The notes under the pieces are model-generated. The model did no database searches. It saw only the letters and a program-made list of their open reading frames with translations, and was not told the DNA's origin. A stretch of 64,000 nt of DNA, from NCBI GenBank assembly GCA_003339415.1, contig PDHQ01000004.1, positions 8,225-72,224 on the forward strand, given 5' to 3'. The position numbers and the translations under genes are program-made. The number at the start of each line of letters is the position of its first letter. Position 1 is the stretch's first letter. Origin of the DNA: Ophiocordyceps camponoti-saundersi (nom. inval.). Its lineage: Eukaryota > Ascomycota > Sordariomycetes > Hypocreales > Ophiocordycipitaceae. Positions 20,051-30,481 of this stretch are shown here, one piece after another.

Positions 20051-20247
20051 GTCTGCCGCACATCCATCAGACTGCAAAGACAAAAGGAAACTTGAAAGCT
20101 TCTTCAGTCCTTGGCTGCCACAAGAAAACTTCTTCTTAAACTTGGGCATATAAATAACCTGATGGAGCTCTTCACCTGTCTTCCTTCATCATTCAACCAC
20201 CACCAACTTCCTTTACCCCCCTTCGTTCTTCCTCAATTCTCTTCAAC

Positions 20248-22180
20248 ATGTCAGACTCGTCTTCTTCACGTTTTCGAAGATGCCATGCAGACTCTTCAGA
20301 GGACAGCGATCGTGGCCAATTTGGCATCAGCAATAGGAGATTCCGCGTGGCAGCTCCCCCGGCTCGCCCATTACCTCTCGAAAACCAGTACATTAACGAA
20401 ACTACTCGGGCCCTGAACCGTGACTTTGGTGCACAGATTGAAGCCGCACGGACGCACGATTTTCCAACGTCACGGCATCACCTGGGATGAACGAAGTGAT
20501 GATGCCGAGCTATTTGGCGCGAGACTCTGCTCGCGCTCTGTCCCCGATGCACCGGGGAGTGCGCAGTCTACCGTCTTCATCATCGCCCCTTGGAAAGAGG
20601 ATTCGCCTGCCATCTGGCAGAAAGTTGTTTCCGACTTCAAGAAGCTGGTCGACTCTCTCACAACAAACAACACGACTTGGCGGCACGTTGAAATCGCGGT
20701 AGAGATGGTTGCGCCCGAGCTCCTTTGGAGAAAATATACGGCGCCCGTGGTAGGCAATCAAGGACTAGAACGGGATTGGCCGAGGATTCGCGACATGGTA
20801 TTGTCCACTTTGGATTCTTTCTCGCAAACTCGATCTCTTACAACAACCATTGCCCTACTTCATCTGGGTTTCGATCGTATTGCGCGTTTGAACCCGGTTA
20901 TAGTTTATATTTCTATTGACTACGATTCAGACGACGATTCGTGGGGACCCGTTCTAGCAAGGATACAGAATCAGCTGGATAGCACGCCACATCGCCTCGT
21001 GGCCTACATGGAGCATAATGTAGTGCAGGGGCTGGCTTTCCCGCTAGTTGAACCATCCGATAACGATTCCGAAAAGAAACCTGGCTACTTTCCGCAGCTG
21101 ACGATACCATACAAGGACGCGGTCAATATGGGTGGAAACATCGGGGCGAGTCTTTACATCCGACGTGAAGATGGCAAGCTTATAAGCCCACTGCAAGGCA
21201 CCTTGGGCTGTTATGTGGAATGTCTAAGACGGGGCAAGTCCGGGGCCGGAGCGGCAGGATGGGAGAAATTTGCTTTGACTAACTTCCATGTTATCCGCCC
21301 GGCCCTGCAAGGATTCGTTTTGGATGCCGACCCTCGAAACCAGCAGAGCATGCACGGCGCATCACAGCCGGTAAAGTGTGACTACAATGGGTTTGGACCA
21401 AGTCTTATTAAGACTGCCATGTCGATGGAATGTCCCTCAAGGAGCCTCCATAATCGCCAGATAGCAACGATGCGCCCCCTCATTCTTCCGGAGCGCAAGC
21501 ATCCAGACATCAATGCACTTAACGCAGCTTTCCAGCAGAAAACGACATTTTTCGACCTGGGGCGCCATCATCTTGGAGAGCTCTGGGCAGGGTCTGGTCT
21601 GCAAGCCCTGACTCCAGTTGGTCCCGATGGACGCAGAAAACTCGATTGGGCTCTCATCGAAGTTGTTCCAAACCGTCATGGCTCTAATCGGATTCCATCC
21701 ATCAGGACCTGGAACTCGCAATCAGTCCCTGACGGTGCCTGGTCCTCGGAAGTGGAACCGGTTGAAGCCGGTCTTCCTGCACCAGCACAAACGTCTCTGC
21801 GGGATCCTAGGCCAAACGCTATAGAGCTGATCAAGTCTGGCGAACAGCTGTTCAAAGTTGGTACCGCGTCCGGAGCCACTTCTGGGCTCTTTAATGGTTT
21901 CAAGACTTGGGTGTTTGTCAAGCACAACAGACATCTTCCCCGCCTACAGAGCGAGGAGATCATGGTGGTGGGTGACGGGGGCCTTTTTGCACGACCGGGA
22001 GACTCGGGCTCTGTGGTTTTTACTGAGTCTGGCGAGGCTCTCGGCATTGTCTGGGGCGGAGCGTCTGCGCACCAAACCAGCGAAAATTACACTTATGTGA
22101 CTCCCCTCGAAGACGTGTTTAACCACATGAAGGCAATGTCTGGGGGGGAAATCTTAGATGTTCGCATTGGTAGAGATTGA
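20248..22180 (+). CDS. Trypsin-like serine protease domain protein
   Basis: A predicted 627-residue protein. The main open frame runs to 22180; the best start I see is the ATG at 20248 in another frame. The frames are reconciled by a 49-bp intron 20388-20436 (exons 20248-20387 and 20437-22180; GTACAT donor, CACAG acceptor). A frameshift is the alternative. The C-terminal half has chymotrypsin-fold marks: LTNFHVIRP (catalytic His context), FARPGDSGSVVF (Ser in GDSG) and GIVWGGASAHQ. The N-terminal half is unrecognised and has the segment VYISIDYDSDDDSWGP. There is no signal peptide, so it is probably intracellular. Fungal proteins of this kind can be linked to NLR-like or heterokaryon-incompatibility systems, but nothing here proves that. 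It lies within the indole-diterpene cluster on the opposite strand to its neighbours and between two 5S elements, so it is probably a passenger. Confidence 0.7.
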
Positions 22181-22802
22181 TCAGTCGGAGGTTTTTCTTC
22201 ATGACGAGCTAGGGTCCAGATATCACGTCAGTCCTGAGGCCGAGACTGCTAACCACGGCGGCGGCACACGTCAGTAAGGAGAACAACCCTTTTATCTACC
22301 TACATAGGTACCTTAGGTAGTTGGGCTGCTGTTCCTTCTTCCCTCCCATAGGTAGTTTCCTGCAAGCCAAAGGCTATGTATGTCGTCTTTTAGTCGGTTG
22401 AATCTTCCATGGGTCTTCACAACTGCCTACCTGTATGCATGTATGTATGTATATGCGAAAATGCCCAGGCTCTATTCATCCTCTCTGGCTATGTAGTATT
22501 CTAACAAGTTGAATACAAGAACAAGTCCGCCCAGAAGGTTCTAACTGCCAGCAGTTGATCGCATATCCTAGAGCCGGCCCTGAGCGGACATGACCGCTGC
22601 GCATCGCTTATAGTCTCAACAGTAGTGATGTTAGTGACAGTGAGTGTAACACTGTGATTAAGCCACTGTTCTGAGCCACATGCTCTGTTATACCTCTAAC
22701 CCAGGCTCTGTTAGAGGGTTTTCCAATGTTCTCAGCTCGGCTTGGCGCCCGAAAGTAGTGCTACCTATCAGTATATATGGTCAAGTAATGTGTTGTTCAA
22801 GT
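22181..22802. other. Intergenic region before the 5S rRNA gene
   Basis: About 0.6 kb, AT-richer, with ATGTATG-type repeats at 22433-22452 and a near-palindromic CTCTGTTA/TAACCC stretch at about 22682-22715. No gene is seen. Confidence 0.5.
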
Positions 22803-22921
22803 ACATACGGCCATACCTACTAGAAAACACGGGATCCCGTCCGCTCTCCCCTAGTTAAACTGGTAAGGGGCAGATTAGTAGTTGGGTCGGTGACGACCAG
22901 CGAACACCGGCTGCTGTATGT
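22803..22921 (+). rRNA. 5S ribosomal RNA
   Basis: The sequence matches Neurospora-type 5S rRNA along its length. It begins ACATACGGCCATACC, contains the internal control region GATCCCGTCCGCTCTCCC, and has the conserved AGTAGTTGGGTCGGTGACGA segment. It ends GCTGTATG followed by a run of T that serves as the RNA polymerase III terminator. The 5' and 3' ends are complementary (ACATACGGC with GCTGTATGT), forming helix I. Dispersed single 5S genes are normal in filamentous ascomycetes. Confidence 0.95.
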
Positions 22922-23202
22922 TTTTTTTTCGGTGCTCCCGCTTCATCTACCCCCCATCTTTCATCACCGACGCTTTCCCGCCTTCTATCTTTCTTCTCCT
23001 CACTGATCTGTTTTTTATTCGGGCAAAGAAGGGCTTTTCCTTCTTCCTCTATGAATACGCAGTCGAACCGTGGACAAAAAGACTGATGGAGAAGGTTGCT
23101 TCATCACAGGGTCAACTGTTGCAGTCACGGCAGCATAGTGATGGGTATTGATCAATATTCAGGTCTATACATACATATTTATGCAGTTTCATGCCAATCA
23201 TC

Positions 23203-23982
23203 TTACTCCGACTTCACGTGCTCCATCTGCTGCGACACGAGATACAAGCAAATGCCATACGTCGTATCGACCATCAGAAATGCAGCCAAGCTCCAGAGAA
23301 CAAGAGGATCGGCAAGCCAACCAAAGGCCTCGGGCCAGTATCTCCACCGCAGAGACGCGAATCCGACTGTGCAACACGAGCCGAGGAAACGGCTTAACCT
23401 GTGTGATGGAACGGGTTTGAGATATCAAGCAGTCTCAATGGGGGGAGTTGGAAAATCATCCTACCACAGCGTCCATGACGTGCCTCTCGTGCTGTTCCGC
23501 TGCAGAAGCTGGCAGAGTCCGCCCAGGCTGAGGACGAGTTGGCATATGACGGCGCCCCATGAGTAGGCCAGGGCCGGGCCCAGCTGTGCTGCCAGAGCTA
23601 AATGGCCACTAAAGCACAGCAGCGTGCCACCGACGAAGATGAGAGGCGTGTTGTTGGCCACCAGGGGCGAGTGGCGCCATTCCGTCTTCGCCGCGCGGGT
23701 GGCGGCGACCATGATGACGAGGTTGAGGCTCACGCCCGCGCCGAAGACGGCCAGCTCGACCCTATTGGGAGAGGGGAAGACCAAGGTGTAGACGAGCTCC
23801 CAGCCGATGTTGTTGCAGAGGGGGATGATGGCCATGCTGTAGGTCTGGCCCCGGTACGAGTGCCATATCATGGCTGCGTAGTTGACGATCCAGCCGGCTC
23901 CCATGAGGCCGACTAGCGTGTCGGCGAGCCATTGGATTTCCTGGTAGGCTGGTGGTGGTTTTGAGTGGGAGAAGCCGTCCAT
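23203..23982 (-). CDS. idtB: Indole-diterpene membrane terpene cyclase (PaxB/IdtB-like)
   Basis: Two exons (23465-23982 and 23203-23398) with a 66-bp intron encode 237 residues, close to PaxB (about 240). It is a seven-segment integral membrane cyclase of the Pyr4/PaxB family, which protonates epoxidised geranylgeranyl-indole and closes the polycyclic terpene. The two acidic residues essential in Pyr4-type cyclases appear in conserved settings: Glu62 in NNIGWELVYTLVFP, and an Asp near 217 in FLMVDTTYGICLY. Without the second exon the last membrane helices and this Asp would be missing, which supports the splice model. It is in tandem with the idtC-like gene on the same strand. The product is expected to be a paspaline- or emindole-type core; the regiochemistry cannot be read from sequence. 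Confidence 0.92.
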
Positions 23983-24609
23983 CGGTTTGGTTGGTTAGTG
24001 AGTGAGTGAGTGAAGGGCTTGGCCTGAGGGAGCGGGAGCGTAGTTCTACGTCTGTGGGTGATGATAGGGTTATAGGTGTGGTTTAGATTCATGTCGAGTG
24101 TGGGATGCCGTTGGAGGTGTAGTGTTGATGGGTTTGATGGACTGCCGGACAATGAAACCATCCGTGTTAATCGTCTGCGCTCGCTGTATTTGTGTGAACA
24201 TAACGTGTTATACATAGGTAACTACACCTCGTGATGTATTTACGAGCTGCTCGACTCTGGCTTTTATATACGCAAATTCACGTCGATCTGAGCAGATATA
24301 TCAGTGTAAATCAACGTTGCGTCGCATCAGACATTCGCACAACGCCCGTGATACCGCGATCATGATGCCAGCCAACACTATCCTTGCCGCTTCTGACTCG
24401 CCGTTGCTGGAGATTCAAGGCTCTTCTTTGGATGGATGTCTCGCTGACTACCAAGGTTATGCTGTTCATGTAAAGAGACGATCAGTCAACACATGATGAT
24501 ACCCTCCACGATGGACAGAGGAAGAGGACCACAAGTAGACTCTCTCAACTACCACACGATATAACACAACAGCATACTAACAGCCAACTTTCAGAGACCA
24601 TCTCCGTCA
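23983..24609. other. Intergenic region, idtB promoter
   Basis: About 0.63 kb. GTGAGTGAGTGA repeats lie at about 23998-24013. No gene is seen. Confidence 0.5.
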
Positions 24610-25756
24610 TCACGTCAAAGACCCCGTCGTCATCTTCTCCCGTCTCCCCCAAAGAGCAACCATCTTCTCCATCCCAACACCCGCATGTTGCAACGCCTCG
24701 ATGCACGCCCTCTTAACTTGCGGCGCCTGCAAAGCCTTCAACGCAGCTTCGATATCCTCCGCATCTCGACTCTGGATCGCCCTCCGCATCATGGGGCTGC
24801 AGGTGTCGTCGTTGAGGGCGACGACGATGGGGAACGACAGCTCTCCGTTTCGTAGGTCTTCGGCTATCGCGCCTTTGCTTCCGTTGTATTCTGGCGAGTA
24901 GATGTTTTTGCAGTCGTTTTGAAGCTGGGCGTACCATCTAGAGCCGGAAGTTGTAAGCAAGGAGCAACTATATGAAGCGATATGGTGATGGCATCTCAAG
25001 TGTGTTGACATGTCCAGCTGTATGCAGCACGCAGACCAAGGAGCTAAGTTCGACTCACCCAAACCGCGTCATCAAATCGTCGAGACTGTCGCCTCCGTCA
25101 GTCAACAGCCTTCCCAGGAGAATGAACAAGGTTCCCGTCTTCAGCATGGCCATATTCTTGTAAGCCATGATGCTCTCCTCGCCTTTGTATCGAAACGATT
25201 CCAGCCCATCTCGACGCCAAACGAGAGACATGTCCTGTCCTTGCAGAATCTTCTCCAACGCCTTCATGAGCTCGACTCCGAGAACCTGCCGCTCCCGTAA
25301 AGCCCGGTTGATGACCGTCGTCAGCACGAGATAGGCCCGGTTGGCCGTCTCGCTAGCTCCGTAGAGGAGGTGAGCTGTAGGCTGGTCCTTGCGCCGGTAG
25401 CTGTCGTCGGAGATGTCGTCGACGAGAATCAAGGCGAAGTGGACGGCGTCCATGATGTCCAGCACCAAGGTGTATTTGACGGGGTCATCTTGCTTGAGCG
25501 TCGGCTGAAACTCATCGACAAAGGGCTTGAAGTGATGTCTGCCGTAGAGACGGACCAGATATTCGTAGGGACATTCAATGTCCTCGGGCTTTTCCCTCTT
25601 GTCGGGGAGCTTCTTGCAGTAGCCGTACTGCTGAACGGGTCCGAGGGATGTCGAAGTCAAGAGAGACGACTTCTTGGCGAAGAAGCCTATGGAAAAGGCA
25701 ACTAACAGCTTGGCAACGTCGGCCATGTCGATGTGGCTCCTGATCAAGTCAAGCAT
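24610..25756 (-). CDS. idtC: Indole-diterpene geranylgeranyl transferase (PaxC/IdtC-like)
   Basis: Two exons (25059-25756 and 24610-24937) with a 121-bp intron encode 341 residues. It is of the PaxC group, which resembles trans-prenyl diphosphate synthases but transfers geranylgeranyl from GGPP to indole-3-glycerol phosphate, giving 3-geranylgeranylindole. The first Asp-rich motif is LVDDISDDSYRRKDQPTAH. The second Asp-rich region is LQNDCKNIYSPEYNGSKG, where NDxxN replaces DDxxD, the group's hallmark. The start is the ATG at 25756; upstream codons in frame lack ATG. The splice site is in the Gly codon just before WYAQLQNDCKN and restores the family pattern. It is in tandem with idtB and the membrane-protein gene. 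Confidence 0.93.
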
Positions 25757-26301
25757 CGTTGGCTTAGAATGTAGAGAGGAGGTGATGATGCAATGCCACA
25801 ACGGCTATGTGAATTCAGTCAAGGGACGATGAACGAAAGACTACGACTGTCTTGGGATCGAGGAGTAAGTAATAGGAGCATGGATACAAATACTTGAAGG
25901 GAGGGATAAACTCGGCTCAGTCCTTCAGGACACATTCAACTAACTGTCTTCCACCTCTCTTCCAACCTACCAACTTCCTTTCTCTAATTGCCGAGGAAAA
26001 GAAGGCAAAGCCAGTTATTGGCTCGGTGCATGGAACTATGTATGTATGCTTCACGCTTTGCCAACGGTTACCGCTACGACATGATATGATGCTATCCCAG
26101 TCCACCCCCTTCAACTTATGCCGCTTCAACGCAGAATCATGGGTGATCCATGTGCGAGATAAGACCATGGCGCTTCGGGAAAACGATCATCTACGTGAGC
26201 GTATCCAGCTATATATCACCCTGCCTAGTTGCAGCTTACTACCGCTGGACTCTTGTAACAGGCTCGCCGTCCGTAAATAACCCTAAAGACACGCCCTCGA
26301 T
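25757..26301. other. Intergenic region, idtC promoter
   Basis: About 0.55 kb between two minus-strand cluster genes. Short open frames on both strands start at non-ATG codons and show no family resemblance. Confidence 0.5.
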
Positions 26302-27117
26302 TCAGATACGATTCCTCTTCGTGTCATGAGTTTCATCCGCCGCAACATCATCCGCAAGTAGTATGACAGCCGCGCTGCCAGCTGCAGGTCCGGCAACCAA
26401 GCTAAGTAGAAACATCCACAGCACCAAGCCCAGAGTCACCCCCCTGCGGCCCCTAGACTCAAGCCCGAGCAGCAGGGTACCAGCCGCCATGAAGAAGCCG
26501 CTCGAAGTGCCAGTCATCTCGTTTATCTGTCGTAGACGAGCCTGGCGGATCCCCGATTCGGATATGCTGTCTTGGCCGGGAGATGGCACCGATAAGAGGC
26601 TGTTCATGACGTGCCACGGACTGGATACGGACCCAGACCAGGCAGCGGTAAAGGCGACTAAAAAGGCCCCGACATGCGTCAAGGCCGAGAACAAGCCCAA
26701 AGTCCGTAGAGCTGATCTTTGGCATCGGCTTAGGCGCCGCTCACCCGACCATAATATCCACAGCGAGACGGCTGGCATGGCGGCAGCGAAGCCGAAGAAG
26801 ACAGAAAGAAGGGCGAGTACGGCAATGGCCGCGTTACTTCTAGGTAGTGGTGATTCTATCTCGACTATGGCGGCGAAAGGGATGAGTTGACCGAGGTAGA
26901 GGAAAAGGTGAAGAGAGAACCAGGGCCAATCATCTCTCAATGAGGTCAGAGATATGCCTGCCAGATCCTCCAGCCAGTTGTAAATGCTGTCATCTGGTTT
27001 GAGGAGACGAGAGAGGCTGGGAAAGTTGAGAAGAGCGTAACCCTGACTCGACTTCCAGGCCACGCCTACAGCGCCAATGGACACCTGAAGAAGACTCAAA
27101 AGTGCGAGCAACAACAT
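26302..27117 (-). CDS. Cluster multi-pass membrane protein (possibly PaxA/IdtS-like)
   Basis: A 271-residue, highly hydrophobic protein with about six or seven predicted membrane helices and a polar Asp/Glu-rich C-terminal tail (DDVAADETHDTKRNRI). The first helix (MLLLALLSLLQVSIGAVGVAW) could act as a signal anchor. Clear loops include PDDSIYNWLEDLAG and the segment QARLRQINEMTGTSSGF. Indole-diterpene clusters commonly contain membrane proteins of uncertain role (PaxA, AtmA, IdtS groups). Its location among cluster genes and its topology suggest it belongs with them, but I cannot assign it to one group with certainty. No introns are needed. Confidence 0.7.
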   Translation of the reverse strand: MLLLALLSLLQVSIGAVGVAWKSSQGYALLNFPSLSRLLKPDDSIYNWLEDLAGISLTSLRDDWPWFSLHLFLYLGQLIPFAAIVEIESPLPRSNAAIAVLALLSVFFGFAAAMPAVSLWILWSGERRLSRCQRSALRTLGLFSALTHVGAFLVAFTAAWSGSVSSPWHVMNSLLSVPSPGQDSISESGIRQARLRQINEMTGTSSGFFMAAGTLLLGLESRGRRGVTLGLVLWMFLLSLVAGPAAGSAAVILLADDVAADETHDTKRNRI

Positions 27118-27877
27118 GATGCCTCAGAGTTGGGAAGAGCGAGAAATTTTCGATGAGGAACAGTTTCGAGATAGCTCAGGTCTTGGTTGGTTGCCATCCG
27201 TACATGTAGAAGGGGAGGTTAAACCAACCCGGGAAAAGACTTTCAGAGCGTCATCGGTTTTCTAGACAGAGATGAAGAGCAACGTTATGCGGCGGAGGAG
27301 CTGAATAGAGAAAACGCCGTCCATGTATTATTACTTGATGCCGGTTCAGCGTCAATGCGGAGTGAACTCTGTAAGTAGGGCATGCAGTCGTAAGGACTAT
27401 TCAGACTGCAATGCAAGCTTCGTATATCCTTATCAAGAGACATGGAGTCTTCAGATTCATGCGTAAAGAGTAACTATTTATACGCGTAAACTTACCAGAA
27501 CTCGCCCGCCGCTGAAGCATACGAGGTTGTATCAGCAGAGAATAGTCCTGGGGCATGCATGGAGTTTAAAACATTGGCCGGGATGGAATCAAACAAGAAC
27601 AGCCGTGGATGTAGGCCGTCTTGGTGGTAGCCTGGTAGGCCACCGTGATGGTTGGCCACTTTGATGGTAGGCCACCTTGTTGTGTAGACCACCTTGTTGT
27701 GCAACAGGGTGTCCAGTACGTCGACGAGGAGCCTCACCAAGGGGGTAGAGCTGGAGATATGAACGGATCAAAAAGCAGCATAGATTTATGTCAACACACG
27801 ACTGTGCACAAAAATCACTTTAAACATGACGACATTAGACGTTCACATGAGACAAGGCAACCCAATCCCCTCCTCCA
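27118..27877. other. Intergenic region with minisatellite
   Basis: About 0.76 kb. It contains a degenerate minisatellite at 27605-27715 and otherwise A/T-richer unique sequence. No gene is seen. Confidence 0.55.
27605..27715. repeat. Degenerate minisatellite with GTAGGCCACC core
   Basis: Five or so imperfect units of about 17-22 bases share a GGTGGTAGGCCACCTTG-like core, which is itself partly palindromic (GGTGG/CCACC). Confidence 0.65.
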
Positions 27878-29954
27878 TCAAGAGCCTGCTCGCGGCACCG
27901 CCAAAGCACTCGCCTTCTTCAACCAAATATTAGCCTTCATATCCGGCAGCATAAACTTGCCAAAAGCCACATTCTCAGGCCTCGGGCCGAAATTCTCCAT
28001 GGCAAGTTCCATGTTGACAAGCAGATGAATCATGACCAGCTTGACCTCGTCCGAAACCATGAAGCGGCCGGGACAGGCGTTACGTCCGATGCCAAAGTGC
28101 ATGCTGTGCTCGCTGGTGGCCGTCAGCGGACACGAGGCCCTGAGCTTGACGTCGTTGCGCATCCGGGCGAAGCGCAGGCCGTCGAACTTGTCCGGCTCTT
28201 TGTAGAAGCGCTCGTCTTGGAGGAGGGGCGAGTTGGGCGTGAAGATGTAGGTTCCCTCTGGGACGTGCAGCCCGTTGGAAAAGGTGTATGGCTTGAGGAC
28301 CAGTCTCGCGAGGGCGGCTGGGACTTGTCAACTGCCTTTCCTTGCTAAGTAGGTGAAAACGATGGACGTACCGGCATCGAGGACGTTGCATCTTTGCGTC
28401 TCCTTGATGAAGCTGTCCATCTTGTGCATGGCGTCGACGGCCGCCTTGGTTCCCTCTCCGTAGGTTTCGAAGCACTGCTGTATCTCCTCGCGGAGCAGCG
28501 GGACATACTCGGGACGAGTAGCGAGCTCGAAGATGGTATGAGTGACCAACTGAGTTGATCAAGTCAGCTCAAACAAGGGCATGTAAATTGGCTGAAGGAC
28601 AGTCAGAGTTTACTTGACTAGAAGTATGAAGAGCAGCGAATACGACGTTGATGATCATGTCTGAGACCTCCAAGTCGCTCCAGTCGTATTCTTGCTCATC
28701 AGCCCAGTTCATGACAAAGTCAAGAAGATCCTACGCCGGTTTCAGCTTCGAGAAGGGTCACGGGTGAGTTTGGCTTAAGACGCTGACACCCACCTTCATG
28801 GGATTCTTCGAACGAGAGCTTCTTCTCGAGATAACCTCGCCGAGGACGAATTTCCGCAGCTTCTCGACGAGTCGTGTTCCAGGTAAATACTTGGCGATGA
28901 GGCTTTCAATCACGTCGTCAGTAGATCCTCTCTTCATCTCAGCTCATCATGAACAAGGTAAACTCTTACGGTCTCATGAATGAGGGAAAGCAGCGTAGAA
29001 CCATGGCTACTCGGGGCACGGCATCCGCAAACTGGCAACACAAATCGAGAAAGTCGTTATCCCGGCAAAGCGGCTCTCCGAAGAGGGACTTTGTCGTCAG
29101 ACGAGCCACGATCTTCAAAGAAAAGGGGAAGCAGGGCAACGCCATCCACTCAGGGGAAGGGTCAGCAGCGTGAGAGAAGAAAGGCAAGGCGCGAGAAGAC
29201 GACGAATCCCGCATCTTGCGTCGGAAATCATCCATCTCCTGTAAGAAACCGTGGAGGAACTCGTTGGAGAAGTCGGCGAAGAAGGGGTCTTGGGGGTTGT
29301 TGGATCGATTCCTTTGCCAACTTAGGGCCTTGCCGATGACCGAGTTTGGTATCTTGCGGATGTCGTGCTGCTGGCCGGGAAGCGAGTATTTGAACTGAAA
29401 CTCCTGCTCCCGCTCTAGTCAGGACCCAAGCCTCGGAACCGAATCACAAGCAAAGGCGAATGTGCGAACCTCTGACATGGCGGCCTGAAAGGACATGTGC
29501 TCGTCGTCGAGGGAATAGTATTCTCTCGTCATGGCCCGGTCACAGAGGAAGACGTCCATGCGGGTCATGGTCGGTATCTGGAACGCCGACTTGCTGTACT
29601 ACGATGTCGGCTTTTCGGTGAGTTCAGGGGTTCCATCGCCTTCCTCGGTCGACGGAAAGACTGACCATGGAATATCCTTTGTGAATAGAGTCACGGGCTG
29701 CCCACACATTACGGATCGCGGCCACCCATTTTGTGAAGCCGGCGCAGGGTCCGACGACGGGGACGTTTACCTTGTATGTGTTTTGTTAGTCCGACTTGGT
29801 GCTTTGTTTTTGTCTTGCAGTTCATGGGGGGTCGAACCGTCTTGTCGTAATCGAGGTGTTTGATGAAGATGAAGGCCAGTATGATGGCTGCGGCGGCGGT
29901 GGTAGCTTGGGGCCATGCCGGTTGTAGGCTGCTCCAGGTGAGATCCTTGAGCAT
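27878..29954 (-). CDS. Cytochrome P450 A of the indole-diterpene cluster
   Basis: Eight exons (29838-29954, 29666-29770, 29470-29598, 28970-29394, 28794-28902, 28614-28730, 28372-28549, 27878-28317) encode 539 residues. Frame closes through all seven introns. An N-terminal membrane anchor (AAAAIILAFIFIKHL) is followed by a Pro-rich hinge region (VNVPVVGPCAGF). The I-helix is VVFAALHTSSQLVTHTIFEL, with His before the usual Thr. The ExxR motif is IKETQR, the meander follows, and the heme-binding loop is FGIGRNACPGRF. The overall pattern (GYSM, ALSWQR, LHTSSQ) matches ascomycete monooxygenases such as PaxP and PaxQ that oxidise paspaline. The exact reaction cannot be assigned. It is in tandem with the idtM-like gene and shares intron positions with P450 C and B. 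Confidence 0.9.
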
Positions 29955-30481
29955 TTCGATGTGAAACTGGAACAAGTGATTAGGGGTGGGAGACAGATGA
30001 GAGAGAGGGAGAGGGAGGGAGAGTAAGAGTATGAGAGAATAGAGATGGGAGGGGGCAAGAGAGGCAAAGGGAGGGATGGGAGAGGCAGAGGCAGGGAGAG
30101 AAAGGCACAACACGAGAGAGAGAGAGGAGGTTTGTTGGAATACGCTGATGGGACGCACAAAGTTTTGGATATCTCGACGCCGTACGTAGCGGAAACATTC
30201 GATAATGACTTGCATAAACTCGGACGTACATACACATACATATATATATATATATATATCCAGCCAGATAGACAGACAGACGATACCTATATGCGAAGTC
30301 ATACACAACTTCGCAACCGCAGCACGAGGACAAGCAGCTGATTAACAGATGATGCTCTTACACAAGATATACTAGCTTCCGTAAACTTGTCTATCCTCGG
30401 TTCCTCACCTTCAACCCCTTTTTTTACCTTGGACCCTCACTTACATGCAGTCCTCCTCACTTACACACAGTCCCCCCCCTC
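29955..30481. other. Intergenic region with GA and TA repeats
   Basis: About 0.53 kb upstream of P450 A. It holds purine-rich GAGAGG repeats (about 29998-30130) and a (TA)n run at 30239-30259. On the coding strand these are CT-rich leader sequences. No gene is seen. Confidence 0.6.

Larger units (their letters stand above)
18496..20247. other. 1.75 kb AT-richer region without protein genes
   Basis: It holds the UbiA-like gene promoter at its left, a pair of near-repeats (TCATAACT..GACTAAAG at about 18663-18685 and 18710-18727), a 5S rRNA relic at 19247-19316, and (CATA)n at 20021-20050. Base use is more A/T-rich and looks degenerate compared with the neighbours. No open frame with family resemblance. 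Confidence 0.6.
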
